Source: Mesorhizobium sp. INR15
GTDB lineage: Bacteria; Pseudomonadota; Alphaproteobacteria; Rhizobiales; Rhizobiaceae
Reading direction: 5' to 3'
Length of the DNA: 64,000 nt
Assembly (NCBI RefSeq): GCF_015500075.1
Contig: NZ_CP045496.1
Coordinates: 2,118,001-2,182,000, forward strand
A program made the position numbers and the translations under genes. Of this stretch, positions 27,871-41,072 are shown piece by piece. The notes beneath the pieces were generated by a model. The model was not told the DNA's origin. It did not search any database and saw only the letters and a list, made by a program, of their open reading frames with translations. Within the stretch, counting starts at the first letter, position 1. The number at the start of each line of letters is the position of its first letter.

Positions 27871-28823
27871 CGCGGCTTCTCCCGGAGTTCCGAATAGAGA
27901 TAGGGCACGATGATGGCGACGATGGTCATCAGCATGATCACCGCGCTGGCCGAACCGACCGCCATTTCGTTGCGCTTGAACGTGTACTCATACATGAAGT
28001 TGGAAGGCAGCCACGCCGAGCCGCCAGGCCCGCCGCTGGTTAGCGCGACCACAAGATCGTAGGACTTGATGGCGAGGTGCGCGAGCACGATGAAGGCCGA
28101 CAGGAAGATCGGCCGGAGCAGCGGGATGACGATGCGGCGGTAGAGCTGGAAGGTGGTGGCGCCATCGATCTGCGCCGCCTTCATGATCTCGCCGTCGATA
28201 CCGCGTAGGCCGGCCAGGAACATCGCCATGATGAAGCCGGACGCTTGCCAGACGCCGGCGATGACCACCGTGTAGATGACGAAATCCTTGTTCTTGATCC
28301 AGTCGAAATGGAAGCTCGTCCAGCCCCATTGGTGCAAGGTCTGTTCAAGCCCGAGGCCGGGATCGAGGAACCATTTCCAGGCGACGCCGGTGACGATGAA
28401 GGACAGCGCCATCGGGTAGAGATAGATCGGCCGCAACACGCCTTCGCCTCGGATCTTCTGGTCGAGCAGGATGGCCAGGAACAGGCCGAGCAACAGGCAG
28501 ATGCCGATGTAGAGAAAGCCGAAAATGGCCATGTTGGTGATCGACGTGTACCAGCTCGACGGCGGGTCGGTGTCGAAGGTCCAACCCCACAGCCGCTGAT
28601 AGGCGCGCGCGCCGGTGATGACATAGGACGGGAAGGTCTTGGAATTGGTGAAGGACAGATAGATGGTCCACAGGATGAAGCCGTAGACGAAGACGATGGT
28701 GATGGCGAAGCTCGGCGCCAAAACGATCTTCGGCAGCGCGTCCTGAAGGCGCGAGCGCACCGAGGCGCGCGGATTGGCGTGCTCCGGCGTCAGCTTGATC
28801 TGGCTTGTCGCAACCGTACTCAT
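27867..28823 (-). CDS. Sugar ABC transporter permease (MalF/UgpA-like)
   Basis: The protein has 318 residues with six helices; the first is IVLAPSFAITIVFVYGFILWTIYL after a 30-residue polar N-terminus. The EAA loop is IDGEIMKAAQIDGATTFQLYRRIVIPLLRP near residue 225. It is a CUT1-type permease and is followed by its partner with a 4-base overlap. A 149-base gap with two hairpins separates it from the binding-protein gene upstream. Confidence 0.92.
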   Translation of the reverse strand: MSTVATSQIKLTPEHANPRASVRSRLQDALPKIVLAPSFAITIVFVYGFILWTIYLSFTNSKTFPSYVITGARAYQRLWGWTFDTDPPSSWYTSITNMAIFGFLYIGICLLLGLFLAILLDQKIRGEGVLRPIYLYPMALSFIVTGVAWKWFLDPGLGLEQTLHQWGWTSFHFDWIKNKDFVIYTVVIAGVWQASGFIMAMFLAGLRGIDGEIMKAAQIDGATTFQLYRRIVIPLLRPIFLSAFIVLAHLAIKSYDLVVALTSGGPGGSAWLPSNFMYEYTFKRNEMAVGSASAVIMLMTIVAIIVPYLYSELREKPR

Positions 28824-28930
28824 GAAGCTCCTCCCGTTTCGGGTCGTCCGTGCCTCACATCAGGTGCGAGGCAGGTCCCCGTGCAGGCGGGGTTTTTGGG
28901 CGATCCTAGATCGGCCAATCGCGAAGTGGA

Positions 28931-28956
28931 ACCTTCCCCGCCAGAGCGGGGAAGGT
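28931..28956 (-). terminator. GC-rich hairpin after the sugar-binding-protein gene
   Basis: On the minus strand, the perfect inverted repeat ACCTTCCCCGC / GCGGGGAAGGT lies 17 bases after the binding-protein stop, without a clear T-run. Such hairpins let binding protein be made in excess of permeases. A second stem, CCCCG/CGGGG followed by TTTTT, reads on the plus strand near 28877-28900. Confidence 0.6.
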
Positions 28957-28972
28957 GTTTCTTGGGGAACGC

Positions 28973-30226
28973 TTACTTGGCGTCGTCGATCGCCTTGACC
29001 AGCTCGGTCACGGCTTCGTCGGAGGTCTTGATCTGACCATGGACGAACTTCGAAACGACGTCCTTGTAGGCATTGGCGACCGCCGGAGGCGCGCCATAGC
29101 CCTGGGCGAGCGAGCCGAACAGCGTGCCGCCGTCATTGGCTGCCTTCAGGTCGGCGATGCCCTTCTTGCCGCAAGCGTCGAAGTCGGTGTCCGGAACGTC
29201 GGTACGAGCCGGAACCGAACCCTTGACGACGTTGAAGGCCGACTGGAAGCTCTTCGACAGCGTGGCGGTGGCCAGAGCGATCTGGGCGGCCTTGCGGTCG
29301 TCCGGAACGTTGAACATGCCGAACATGTCGGAGTTGTAGATCACGGAGCCATCGGTGCCCGGGAAGCGATAGCACAGGAAGTCGGTGCCCGGGGTCTTTT
29401 TGGCGGCGTGGAACTCACCCTTGGCCCAGTCGCCCATGACCTGCACCAGGGCGTCGCCCTTGATGACCATGGCGGTGGCAAGGTTCCAATCCCGGCCCGA
29501 GAAGTTCGGGTCGACATAGGTGACGAGCTTGGCCAAGTTGTCGAACGACTTCTTCATCGTGTCGGACTTGAGCGAAGCGTCGTCGAGGTCGTTGAAGGCC
29601 TTCTTGTAGAATTCAGGTCCGCCGGTCGACAGCACGACCGAGTCGAACATGGTGGCTTCCTGCCAGTTCTGGCCGCCGAGCGCGAGCGGAACAACGCCTG
29701 CCGCCTTGGCCTTGTCGAGCAGGGCAACGAAGTCGTCGAAGGTCTTCGGCTCGGTGCCGCCGATCTTGTCCATGACGGCCTTGTTGATCCACAGCCAGTT
29801 GACGGAGTGGACATTGACCGGAGCCGCGACCCACTTGCCTTCATAGACCGAGAACTTCTGCAGGGCGGCGGGAACGGACTTGTCCCAGCCTTCCTTCTTC
29901 GCCGTTTCGGTCAGGTCGCCCATGACGCCGGCCGCCGCATAGTCGAGCACGGTGTAGCCGAGCATCTGCGAGGCGGTCGGGTAATTGCCCGCGGCGACCA
30001 TTGCCTTCAGCGCGGTCATGGCAGCGTCGCCGCCGCCGCCGGCCACCGGCACGTCTTTCCAGGCGTAACCTTCCTTGGACAGATCTCCCTTGAGGACGTT
30101 GAGAGCAGCCGCTTCGCCGCCCGACGTCCACCAATGCAGCATCTGCACTTCCTTGACGTCCGCGGCATGCGCCGAGAACGCAAAGCTTGTCGCAAGAGCC
30201 GTTCCGATAAGCAGTTTACGCAACAT
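28973..30226 (-). CDS. Sugar ABC transporter periplasmic binding protein (GtsA-like)
   Basis: The protein has 417 residues with a clear signal peptide ([21 protein letters not shown], cleavage near residue 21). The mature start [21 protein letters not shown] and the Gly/Ala-rich [23 protein letters not shown] are typical of family-1 sugar-binding proteins of the glucose/mannose type (GtsA-like). ATG 30226 follows GGGAGGAAG by 4-5 bases; the longer open frame upstream lacks a signal. It feeds the two permeases and MalK-like ATPase. The resemblance suggests a hexose, hexose derivative or small glycoside as substrate, which remains inference. Confidence 0.91.
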   Translation of the reverse strand: MLRKLLIGTALATSFAFSAHAADVKEVQMLHWWTSGGEAAALNVLKGDLSKEGYAWKDVPVAGGGGDAAMTALKAMVAAGNYPTASQMLGYTVLDYAAAGVMGDLTETAKKEGWDKSVPAALQKFSVYEGKWVAAPVNVHSVNWLWINKAVMDKIGGTEPKTFDDFVALLDKAKAAGVVPLALGGQNWQEATMFDSVVLSTGGPEFYKKAFNDLDDASLKSDTMKKSFDNLAKLVTYVDPNFSGRDWNLATAMVIKGDALVQVMGDWAKGEFHAAKKTPGTDFLCYRFPGTDGSVIYNSDMFGMFNVPDDRKAAQIALATATLSKSFQSAFNVVKGSVPARTDVPDTDFDACGKKGIADLKAANDGGTLFGSLAQGYGAPPAVANAYKDVVSKFVHGQIKTSDEAVTELVKAIDDAK

Positions 30227-30284
30227 GTACTTCCTCCCTTGTTGCATTACACGACCGGCGGATGCCCGCCGGGTTCTTCTCAAC

Positions 30285-31796
30285 TCAACCGACCCACCAT
30301 CCGGTGCGCTGGCCGCGATGAAACTGGATTGTCTTTTCCTCGGTGTAGTCTTCCACGGCGCGCTTCCCGAGCTCGCGTCCAAGACCGGACTGCTTGTAGC
30401 CTCCGAAAGGCAGCTCGGGATAACCTTCCATGAACGTGTTCACCCAAATGGTTCCCGAACGCACACTGCGAGCCACCGACATACAGGTGTCGATGCTGGC
30501 GCTCCACACACCCGCCGACAAACCATAAGGCGTGTTGTTGGCGATGCGCAACGCCTTTTCAATCGATTCAAAAGTCAGCACCGAGAGCACCGGCCCGAAC
30601 ACTTCCTCGCGGGCGATGGCCATGTCCTCGGTGACGCCGCGGATGATGGTCGGGTCGAGGTATTGGCCGGCATTCGAGGCCAGTTGGTTGCCGCCGCTGT
30701 AGACGCTGCTGCCTTCGTTCGCCGCCGCCGCGACATAGTCAGTTACCTTGGCCAGGTGGTCGGAGGAAATCATCGCGCCGACCTTGGTTCTGATATCGAG
30801 CGGATCGCCAACGGTTACCTTGGCGGTGAGCGCCTTGACGGCAGCGAGGAAATCGTCGGCGATGGCCTCATGCACGATCAGCCGGCTGCCGGCGTTGCAG
30901 CACTCGCCGGCGTTGAAGAAGCCACCGAACACCGCTGCATCGGCGGCGGCTTCGAGATCGGCGTCGGGGAAGATGATCTGGCCGTTCTTGCCGCCAAGCT
31001 CCATCGAGACTTTCTTCAGCGACTGCGCCGCCGAGGCCATGGTCATCTTGCCGACGCGGGTCGAGCCGGTGAACGACACCATCTCGACCAGGGGATGGCT
31101 GACCATCGGTGCGCCGACATCGGCGCCCAGACCGGCGAGGATGTTGACGACGCCGGCGGGCAGGCCGGCCTGCATCAGGATGTCACCGAGGACGAAGGTC
31201 GAGGCCGAGGTCATCTCGCTCGGTTTGACCACCGCCGTGCAGCCGGCGGCAAGCGCGAAGGGCAGTTTCTGGCTGACGATGAGGAAGGGGAAATTCCACG
31301 GCGTGATGATCGAGACGACACCGATCGGCTCGCGCAAAACCACGCCCAACATGGCGTCGCCGAGGTTGGCGTAGCTCTCGCCATGCAGCGTGCGGGCGAG
31401 TGAAGCGGCATAGCGCCAGATGTCGACGGCGCCGCCGATCTCGCCGCGCGCCTGGGCGATCGGCTTGCCGGATTCCAGCGCATCGAGCCGGGCGATGTCT
31501 TCCAGCCGCGCCTCGATGAGGTCGGCTGTCTTGAGCAGGATCGCCGCGCGTTCGGCTGCCTTCATGCGCGGCCACGGGCCGGTCTCGAATGCCTTGTGCG
31601 CTGCAGCGACCGCTGCTTCGACTTCAGCTTGCCCGGCCTGTGCGTAGTGCGAGACGGTGAAGCCATGGCCGGGGCTCTTGCGCTCCAGCGTGCGGCCGTC
31701 GCGGGCATCGACATGCTTGCCGTCGACCAGCAGCCGGTAAGTCTTTGGCGCAGCGGATGCCTCGGTGGGCATGGCGATCTTGAGGGGCAGGTTCAT
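30285..31796 (-). CDS. NAD(P)-dependent aldehyde dehydrogenase
   Basis: The protein has 503 residues. Coenzyme-binding segments are [20 protein letters not shown] and FTGSTRVGK; the general-base Glu is in [12 protein letters not shown] and the catalytic Cys in [18 protein letters not shown]. It resembles betaine-aldehyde/gamma-aminobutyraldehyde-type ALDHs. It lies 17 bases downstream of the crotonase gene and 58 bases upstream of the sugar-binding-protein gene. In this locus it may oxidise the aldehyde released by the aldolase-like enzyme at 36484. Confidence 0.93.
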   Translation of the reverse strand: MNLPLKIAMPTEASAAPKTYRLLVDGKHVDARDGRTLERKSPGHGFTVSHYAQAGQAEVEAAVAAAHKAFETGPWPRMKAAERAAILLKTADLIEARLEDIARLDALESGKPIAQARGEIGGAVDIWRYAASLARTLHGESYANLGDAMLGVVLREPIGVVSIITPWNFPFLIVSQKLPFALAAGCTAVVKPSEMTSASTFVLGDILMQAGLPAGVVNILAGLGADVGAPMVSHPLVEMVSFTGSTRVGKMTMASAAQSLKKVSMELGGKNGQIIFPDADLEAAADAAVFGGFFNAGECCNAGSRLIVHEAIADDFLAAVKALTAKVTVGDPLDIRTKVGAMISSDHLAKVTDYVAAAANEGSSVYSGGNQLASNAGQYLDPTIIRGVTEDMAIAREEVFGPVLSVLTFESIEKALRIANNTPYGLSAGVWSASIDTCMSVARSVRSGTIWVNTFMEGYPELPFGGYKQSGLGRELGKRAVEDYTEEKTIQFHRGQRTGWWVG

Positions 31797-31813
31797 ATGG
31801 CTTCAGCTCAGTT

Positions 31814-32582
31814 CTAGGATCTTGAAAATGCGGGTTTCTGTTTGGTCTTGAAGGCGCCGACGCCGGTCTTGAGATCGCCGGTCAGCGCAATGAAGCCGCT
31901 GGCCAGCGCCTCGGTCGCGGCGGCACTTTCCTCGCCTTCGGCCACCGCGATCATCAGCTTGGCGGCTTCCGTCGCCAGGGGGCCGCGCTCGGCCATCTTT
32001 TCGGCCCAGGCCTTGGCTTCGGCTGATGCTTTGCCGGTTTCGACGACCCGATCGACAACGCCCAGGGCCAGCGCCTCCGCCGCCTGGAGAACCTCGCCGC
32101 CCAGCGCCATGCGCCGCACGGTCTGCGCACCGAAACGGCGCACCGCGCGCTGCGTGCCGGACCAGCCGGGCACGACGCCGATCGAGGTCTCGGGGAAGCC
32201 CAATTTGACGTGCGTCTCGGCAACGCGAAAATCGCAGGCGACCGCCAGTTCCAGCCCGCCGCCCAGTGCGTGGCCGGACAGCACGGCGATGGTTGGCTGG
32301 CGCAACCGCGCCAGCCGGTCGAAGACGCGGTGGCCATAGCGCACCCATTGCACCTGAAAGTCGGCGGCGCTCATTTGCGCCCACGCCTCGACATCGCCGC
32401 CGGCGCAAAAGCCCTTGCCTTCGCCGGAGAGGAGCACGACGCGGACACCGTCCGCCGCCTCAGCCTCATCAAGTGTTGCCTCCAGCCCGCGCAGCATCGG
32501 AATGTCGAGCGCGTTGAATTTCTCCGGCCGGCGCAGCGTGATGATGCCAATGGCGCCATCCTGCTCGAAGGTGACGAGGCGG

Positions 32583-32590
<8 letters not shown>
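31814..32590 (-). CDS. Enoyl-CoA hydratase/isomerase (crotonase) family protein
   Basis: The protein has 258 residues. It shows the oxyanion-hole segments GKGFCAGGDVEAW (about residue 65) and GHALGGGLELAVACDFRVA (about 105-125), and one candidate catalytic glutamate in FPETSIGVVPGWSG. The second glutamate of classic hydratases seems to be absent (G-W-S-G), so hydratase, isomerase or C-C lyase activity are all possible. ATG 32590 has GGAGG 6 bases upstream and overlaps the CoA-transferase stop by 8 bases. It should act on a CoA thioester made by that transferase. Confidence 0.9.
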
Positions 32591-36243
<3,653 letters not shown>

Positions 36244-36278
36244 CCAGATCTATCCTCCCATATTTTTTTGGTCGAATT

Positions 36279-36294
36279 ATTGGAACGTTCTAAT
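36279..36294. promoter_or_regulatory. Predicted LacI operator 1 (regulator/operon side)
   Basis: ATTGGAACGTTCTAAT is a 16-base dyad centred on the CG at 36286-36287, with one mismatched pair. The central CG step is usual for LacI-family operators. It is 36 bases upstream of the LacI start codon, where a bound repressor would block the minus-strand promoter. Confidence 0.75.
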
Positions 36295-36441
36295 CACCGC
36301 GCTCACCGCGAGTCAATCAGGATTTTTTCTGAATCCGAAAAATTGACCATTCACCGCTGAATGTCTTTGCTGACAAGGCATCATGTGCTGCGGTGCAGCA
36401 TTTCGTTGCGGCAGACCTTGAATCGTAAAGGTTCTTGATTT

Positions 36442-36457
36442 ATTGGAACGTTCCATT
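36442..36457. promoter_or_regulatory. Predicted LacI operator 2 (DUF993 side)
   Basis: ATTGGAACGTTCCATT contains the perfect palindrome TGGAACGTTCCA (36444-36455). It shares 10 of the 12 core bases or more with operator 1, lies 163 bases from it and ends 27 bases before the DUF993 start codon. The spacing is close to 15.5 helical turns, so looping between the two is possible. Confidence 0.78.
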
Positions 36458-36483
36458 TATAGGCGCGGCAAAGGGAGAGTTCG

Positions 36484-37638
36484 ATGGACATTGCTTTGCC
36501 TGGTGAAGGTGGCCGCGGCAGCCGCTACGTGCTTGTCGGCCAGCCGGTGCAGCCGGTCGTGGGCGCGCGGTTTTCGCGCATCGCCTATGCCGCCGCCCAT
36601 GTCGTTGCCGATCCGCTCGCCATGAGCAATCCGTGGTCGCGGCCTGTCGTCGACTGGGACAGGACCATGGCGTTCCGGCATCATCTCTGGCGGCTGGGGT
36701 TCCGCATCGCCGAGGCGATGGATACGTCCCAGCGCGGCATGGGTTTCGACTGGGCGAACGCGCGGGAATTGATCCGCCGCTCTATCGCAGAAGCAAAAAC
36801 CGTCTCCGGCGCCGACCTTGCCTCGGGCGCCGGCACCGATCATCTGGCGCCGGCCGCTGCCAGGACGCTTGGTGACGTCATTGCCGCCTATGAGGAGCAG
36901 TTTGCCTTCGTCGAAGGCCTGGGCGGCAAGCCGATCATGATGGCCAGCCGCGTACTGGCTGCGGTGGCCAAGGGCCCGGACGATTATGCCCATGTCTATG
37001 ACCGGATACTTGGCCAGGCTTCGGGCAAGGTCATCCTGCACTGGCTGGGCGACATGTTCGACCCGGCCCTGAAGGGCTATTGGGGCAGTGGCGATTTCGA
37101 TACGGCGCTCGACACGGTGGTCGCCATCATCGAGCGTCATGCCGGCAAGGTGGAAGGGATCAAGATCTCATTGCTCGATGCCGGCAAGGAGATCGCGCTG
37201 CGCAACCGGCTGCCCGAGGGCGTCGTCATGTTCACAGGCGACGACTTCAACTATCCCGAGCTGATCGCCGGCGACGGCAAGAAACATTCGCATGCGCTGC
37301 TCGGCATTTTCGACGCCATCGCGCCGGTGGCCAACGCAGCCCTGGCGAAACTGGCCGACGGTGATCGCGCCGGCTATGACGCGCTGATGGCGCCGACCGT
37401 GCCGCTGTCGCGCAGGATTTTCGAGGCGCCGACCGAATATTACAAGGCCGGCATTGTCTTCATGGCGTGGCTGAATGGCCATCAGGATCATTTCTCGATG
37501 ATTGGCGGCATGCAATCGGCGCGCGGCATCGTCCACTACGCCGATGTCTTCCGCCTTGCAGACGAGGCTGGACTGCTGGCCGATCCGGAGCTCGCGGTCG
37601 CCAGGATGAAAAGCCTCTGCTCTGTCGCCGGCGTGTAG
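36484..37638 (+). CDS. DUF993 (dihydrodipicolinate synthase-like) family protein, probable class I aldolase
   Basis: The protein has 384 residues and belongs to the DUF993 family (PF06187), TIM barrels distantly related to DapA. The presumed Schiff-base lysine is K227 in VEGIKISLLDAGKE; other conserved-looking segments are NPWSRPVVDWDRTMAFRHHL, VILHWLGDMFDP and FTGDDFNYPELI. The start follows GGGAGAG by 5-6 bases. It is transcribed away from the LacI gene and has an operator 27 bases upstream, so it belongs to the same regulon. It may cleave a keto-sugar-acid or related product into an aldehyde and a keto acid; the reaction is not known to me for this family. Confidence 0.85.
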   Translation: MDIALPGEGGRGSRYVLVGQPVQPVVGARFSRIAYAAAHVVADPLAMSNPWSRPVVDWDRTMAFRHHLWRLGFRIAEAMDTSQRGMGFDWANARELIRRSIAEAKTVSGADLASGAGTDHLAPAAARTLGDVIAAYEEQFAFVEGLGGKPIMMASRVLAAVAKGPDDYAHVYDRILGQASGKVILHWLGDMFDPALKGYWGSGDFDTALDTVVAIIERHAGKVEGIKISLLDAGKEIALRNRLPEGVVMFTGDDFNYPELIAGDGKKHSHALLGIFDAIAPVANAALAKLADGDRAGYDALMAPTVPLSRRIFEAPTEYYKAGIVFMAWLNGHQDHFSMIGGMQSARGIVHYADVFRLADEAGLLADPELAVARMKSLCSVAGV

Positions 37639-37749
37639 CCACGAGGCAGGAGACCGCTTCCGGCCGCGGCCGCGGACTTGGCTTGTCTCATTTGCGTTGT
37701 CCGGACAAATCTGTTTTCGGTATCGCGGGGAATGCGGACTAGGGCAGCA

Positions 37750-38733
37750 ATGACGGACAAAGAGTCGGGACCTGTGAGCGACGTTTTCGATCTCAGGGGC
37801 AAGCGCGTGTTCGTTGCCGGGCATCGCGGCATGGTCGGCTCGGCCATCGTGCGCAGGCTGGCTGTCGAGGATTGCGAGGTGCTGACCGCATCGCGCGATG
37901 AGCTCGATCTCCTTGACCAGGCCGGGGTGCGCCGCTGGATGGCCGATCGCCGGCCGGATGCCGTTGTGATGGCGGCGGCCAAGGTGGGTGGCATCCTGGC
38001 GAATGACCGGTTTCCGGTCGATTTTCTTAGCGAGAATCTCGTCGTCCAGACCAACATCATCGACAGCGCGTTTCGCAGCGAGGTGACGAAGCTCCTGTTC
38101 CTCGGCTCGTCCTGCATCTATCCGAAACTGGCGGCGCAGCCGATCTCGGAAGACGCCTTGCTGACCGGTCCACTCGAACCCACCAATGAATGGTATGCGA
38201 TCGCCAAGATCGCGGGCCTGAAGCTGTGCCAGGCGTATCGTCGCCAATATGGCGTCGACTACATCTCGGCGATGCCGACCAATCTCTACGGCCCGGGCGA
38301 TAATTTCGACCTGAATTCCAGCCACGTCGTGCCTGCATTGATGCGCAAGGCGTATGAGACAAAGCGTGCCGGCGGCAAGACCATGCAGGTCTGGGGGTCA
38401 GGCACGCCGATGCGGGAATTCCTGCATGTCGACGATGCCGCCGACGCGCTGGTCTATCTGTTGAAGGCCTATGCCGGCGACAGCCATGTCAATGTCGGCT
38501 CAGGCGAGGATATCACCATCGCCGAACTTGCCCGCGCCATTGTGTCCGTGGTCGGCGCGGAGGCCACGATCACCTTCGATCCGACAAAACCGGACGGCAC
38601 GCCGCGCAAGCTGATGGATGTGTCGAGACTGTTCGCCACCGGGTGGCGGCCCCGATACTCGCTTCGAAGCGGATTGGAGCAGACCTTTTCGTGGTTTCTC
38701 CGGCATATTGAACAAGGCGATGTCCGCCTCTGA
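37750..38733 (+). CDS. fcl: GDP-L-fucose synthase (NAD-dependent epimerase/dehydratase family)
   Basis: The protein has 327 residues. The Rossmann motif is [14 protein letters not shown]; family segments include [28 protein letters not shown] and the catalytic Tyr/Lys in [15 protein letters not shown]. These match WcaG/Fcl, which turns GDP-4-keto-6-deoxy-mannose into GDP-L-fucose for surface polysaccharide or Nod factor fucosylation. ATG 37750 is chosen over an upstream in-frame ATG because the extra 24 residues are not conserved-looking. The usual partner gmd is not beside it. Confidence 0.9.
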   Translation: MTDKESGPVSDVFDLRGKRVFVAGHRGMVGSAIVRRLAVEDCEVLTASRDELDLLDQAGVRRWMADRRPDAVVMAAAKVGGILANDRFPVDFLSENLVVQTNIIDSAFRSEVTKLLFLGSSCIYPKLAAQPISEDALLTGPLEPTNEWYAIAKIAGLKLCQAYRRQYGVDYISAMPTNLYGPGDNFDLNSSHVVPALMRKAYETKRAGGKTMQVWGSGTPMREFLHVDDAADALVYLLKAYAGDSHVNVGSGEDITIAELARAIVSVVGAEATITFDPTKPDGTPRKLMDVSRLFATGWRPRYSLRSGLEQTFSWFLRHIEQGDVRL

Positions 38734-38850
38734 GAGGCTTCATCGTCGTCGCGCATCATAGTCGACAGACGTTCAAGATAGCATCGTCAGGACCCATTCG
38801 GCAGCCGGGACAACGGCTCGCGCACCCTTCCAAATTCACTGCGAAACATC

Positions 38851-38997
38851 ATGCTTGCGGTCGTCGCGGCTTTAGCCCTGGCGGCGTGTCAGACGGCGCC
38901 CACGGTTTGCGACAAACCCGGTACGAAGATCACCTACAACGGAAAGTGTTGCGGCATCGATGATGCGCCTTGCCGCGAAGGCGGGAACAGCGACTAA
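38851..38997 (+). CDS. Predicted small lipoprotein
   Basis: The open frame encodes 48 residues. It starts with a short hydrophobic stretch and a lipobox, MLAVVAALALAACQT (Cys13), followed by a polar, Cys-containing tail (CDKPG, CCGIDDAPC). Small lipoproteins of this sort are common in rhizobia. The signal lacks an N-terminal basic residue and there is no clear ribosome site, so the start is uncertain. It is not related to the neighbours in any visible way. Confidence 0.45.
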   Translation: MLAVVAALALAACQTAPTVCDKPGTKITYNGKCCGIDDAPCREGGNSD

Positions 38998-39081
38998 CAG
39001 CACACGCCGCCGGATCGGACTCCGACGCCACAATGATCCGATCCGCCGTCGCCCGTTACGGCCAAAGCCGGGGCGTGCGCA

Positions 39082-39192
39082 TGACATCGCCGGCGCTTAC
39101 GAAGTCGCCGGGGTGGTAGCGCGATAGGAAGTGTTTGGATGGTGGGCGTGACAGGGATTGAGCCTGTGACCCCTGCAATGTCAATGCAGTGC
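39082..39192. repeat. Direct repeat, distal copy (attachment-site duplicate with tRNA-Val 3' part)
   Basis: This 111-base stretch matches 42750-42860 with only three mismatches. Bases 39140-39192 correspond to residues 23-75 of tRNA-Val; after 39192 the copy diverges, so it has no 5' part and cannot be a functional tRNA. It is the expected remnant of site-specific integration into a tRNA 3' end. Confidence 0.88.
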
Positions 39193-39590
39193 CTTGTCTG
39201 TTTTCATTCGCTAATATGCGCCAACAGACCAAGGACGAAGCAAAAACATCCGAAAGTATCTGTGCCGTTTCTGTGCCCGGCTGCAGGCTAGCCGCTGGGG
39301 TAGGGCGCCGAGCCTGTGGAATTATTCGTTCGTTTAACATATGGGGCCAATCTGGTTGTAGGCGACAAGTTCAATAGGTCGCCTGGCACCGAACCTTAAT
39401 CCGTGCCACCCCGCCTAAAATGGCGACCGACGTTTTCATGTTTGCCTCGTCAGGCAAAGTATGCGTTGGTCGCCGATTGCATTCGTGGGCAATCAGTGTC
39501 GCTTCGCTTCAACCGATATCGTCGGGCCACTTCCGCGACCACGAAATCCAACGAAACCTTGTCAGCGATGCCCCGTTCGGCCGGATCGGC
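39193..39590. other. Non-coding stretch inside the element
   Basis: No convincing gene is seen in these 398 bases. Short open frames on the plus strand (for example from 39403 or 39420) have no ribosome site and an amino acid composition unlike their neighbours. Confidence 0.5.
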
Positions 39591-39689
39591 TTAGCAGTCG
39601 TGCAGCTCTTCCGTAGGCTCAAGCTCCAAGTCGGCGTCTCCGTCCATTCCGTCAAGAACGCCGATCATGTGCTCTATGGTAGCCTCCAC
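39591..39689 (-). pseudogene. Fragment of a small acidic rhizobial protein
   Basis: The minus-strand frame from a GTG at 39689 encodes 32 residues with the segment MIGVLDGMDGDADLELE. The IxxLDxxDGDxDLE pattern is one I associate with a common family of small acidic proteins in rhizobia, which are longer. Here it ends soon after the motif (HDC stop) and lacks an ATG start, so it is probably a truncated remnant. Confidence 0.35.
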
Positions 39690-39734
39690 CTTGCGCTCGC
39701 GTTTACTTGCTCGAAAAAAACTGGTGCTGGGACA

Positions 39735-39971
39735 ATGAACCTATCGCTCCTCCGGGACAGTCCGAAGGCAAAGAGCGGGAAGTGGACAGGAGGTAATTCC
39801 GACTTTCTTGACGCGGAAAGCGGTGTTTTTCATATAAACATCGACAGCATTACGCTTTCAGGCGGCGGGACTTTGTTTTCCTACAATGACGACGGCGCCG
39901 ACCAACAAGAGGGCTTTGGGTTGAGGGCCGGTGGCGACAAAGCCACTCGCTTTGAATGGCAGATCGGTTGA
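39735..39971 (+). CDS. Hypothetical protein, doubtful
   Basis: This is a 78-residue open frame beginning MNLSLLRDSPKAKSGKW and ending TRFEWQIG. Its hydrophilic, Gly-rich composition is plausible for a protein, but the ribosome site is poor and no domain is recognised. The frame is open further upstream (from 39420) with no added support. Confidence 0.25.
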   Translation: MNLSLLRDSPKAKSGKWTGGNSDFLDAESGVFHINIDSITLSGGGTLFSYNDDGADQQEGFGLRAGGDKATRFEWQIG

Positions 39972-39991
39972 TTAGGCCATCCTCGAGGGTG

Positions 39992-40173
39992 TCAATTCGG
40001 CTGATGTTCCGAGGCTGAATTGTTGAAGGCGATGGCCTCATCCACCGAGAAGAAGGTCGGGCAAAAACGGAGCCATCGGGCTTTAGAAGAACTGCCAGAA
40101 AGGGCAAACCGTGCAGAGGCGGTGGATAGATTACATAGGCCGGACCAAGCTGTTTTTTGATCCTGCCCTTCAC
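39992..40173 (-). pseudogene. Frameshifted small protein gene (YPP...DEAIAFN family)
   Basis: Two overlapping minus-strand frames together make one small protein. The first, from GTG 40173, gives AYVIYPPPLHGLPFLAVLLKPDGSV; the second gives FFSVDEAIAFNNSASEHQPN before the stop at 39992. Small rhizobial proteins of the form xxIYPPxxGxPFxxVxxxPDGxxxFxxxFFSVxEAxAF join these segments in one frame, so a base seems to be lost near 40070. The start overlaps the stop of another truncated frame (ending YEAVIDAIVHYDPGLPE) by 4 bases, suggesting a former two-gene unit. Confidence 0.5.
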
Positions 40174-40361
40174 TCTGGTAACCCTGGGTCATAGTGGACG
40201 ATGGCGTCGATGACCGCTTCATAGACGCTGCCGGTGTCTTCCCCGAGTTCCTCAACTCTAATCCCGCGCAAACTGGCGGACGGCGAACGCTGGTTGTGAC
40301 TTGTTGGCTAGACTTCTTACTTGCGATAGAGCAGGTTGCGCTAGGGATTTTGGGGTGTCAT

Positions 40362-41072
40362 ATGCGAATTTCTAAGCGTGTTCTTGCACTGGTTTCTTTG
40401 TGCGTAGGTCTTTCCGGCCAAGCTCTTGCTGCCGAAACAACAACTTACGACTGGAGCGGCGCGTATATCGGCGTGCAAGGCGGCAAAGCCTGGAGTAATC
40501 CCCAGTGGGAAGGGCCCCCTCCTGCCCAAGACGCTGTATTCAGCAGCATAGATGGAGATGGGCCACTTGGCGGGTTGTATGGTGGATACAATTTTCAAGC
40601 CGGTGGGTGGGTGTTTGGCCTAGAGAGCGAATTCCTGTTCGCTGACATCGACAAGTCTGGTCATCGACTTGCAAACTGCGAAGAGGGCATGGCGTTCTGC
40701 GCGAGCAAGATCAAGTGGATGGGGGACGTGTCTGCGAGAGCGGGCTTCGCTCTGGACAGATCCTTGCTCTACGCGACCGGTGGCGTGGCCTTTGTGGGCA
40801 TGGACAACTATATAGGTGGTCAGGAGAATGGACCTGAACCGGGCGTCCTTTACACCAAAGGCTCGGATAATCGGATCGGCTGGACGATCGGCGGTGGTCT
40901 GGAATATGCATTTTTCAAGCACATTACCGGCAGGGTCGAATACAGCTATTATGATTTCGGCACCGCATCCAAACCGATGACCTACGTGAAACAGCCGGAC
41001 GCCCAAATTGCTGGTTTCGAGCGCAAATTGACGGCACAGTCCATTAAGTTTGGTCTCAGTTACAAGTTCTGA
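40362..41072 (+). CDS. Outer-membrane beta-barrel protein (Omp25/RopB/Omp31-like)
   Basis: The protein has 236 residues with a signal peptide (MRISKRVLALVSLCVGLSGQALA, cleavage near residue 23). The mature protein begins with TYDWSGAYIGVQGG and has alternating aromatic beta strands (GGLYGGYNFQAGGWVFGLESEF, GRVEYSYYDFG), ending in the outer-membrane signature SYKF. This is the rhizobial/Brucella Omp25-31 porin-like family. Upstream in-frame codons are ignored because ATG 40362 gives the signal peptide. It is followed by a paralogue 130 bases later. Both lie inside the tRNA-Val element. Confidence 0.85.
   Translation: MRISKRVLALVSLCVGLSGQALAAETTTYDWSGAYIGVQGGKAWSNPQWEGPPPAQDAVFSSIDGDGPLGGLYGGYNFQAGGWVFGLESEFLFADIDKSGHRLANCEEGMAFCASKIKWMGDVSARAGFALDRSLLYATGGVAFVGMDNYIGGQENGPEPGVLYTKGSDNRIGWTIGGGLEYAFFKHITGRVEYSYYDFGTASKPMTYVKQPDAQIAGFERKLTAQSIKFGLSYKF

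Noticed and set aside
39420..39734. 5' extension of the hypothetical frame inside the tRNA element
   Set aside because: No ribosome site or domain, and it overlaps a more protein-like minus-strand fragment.
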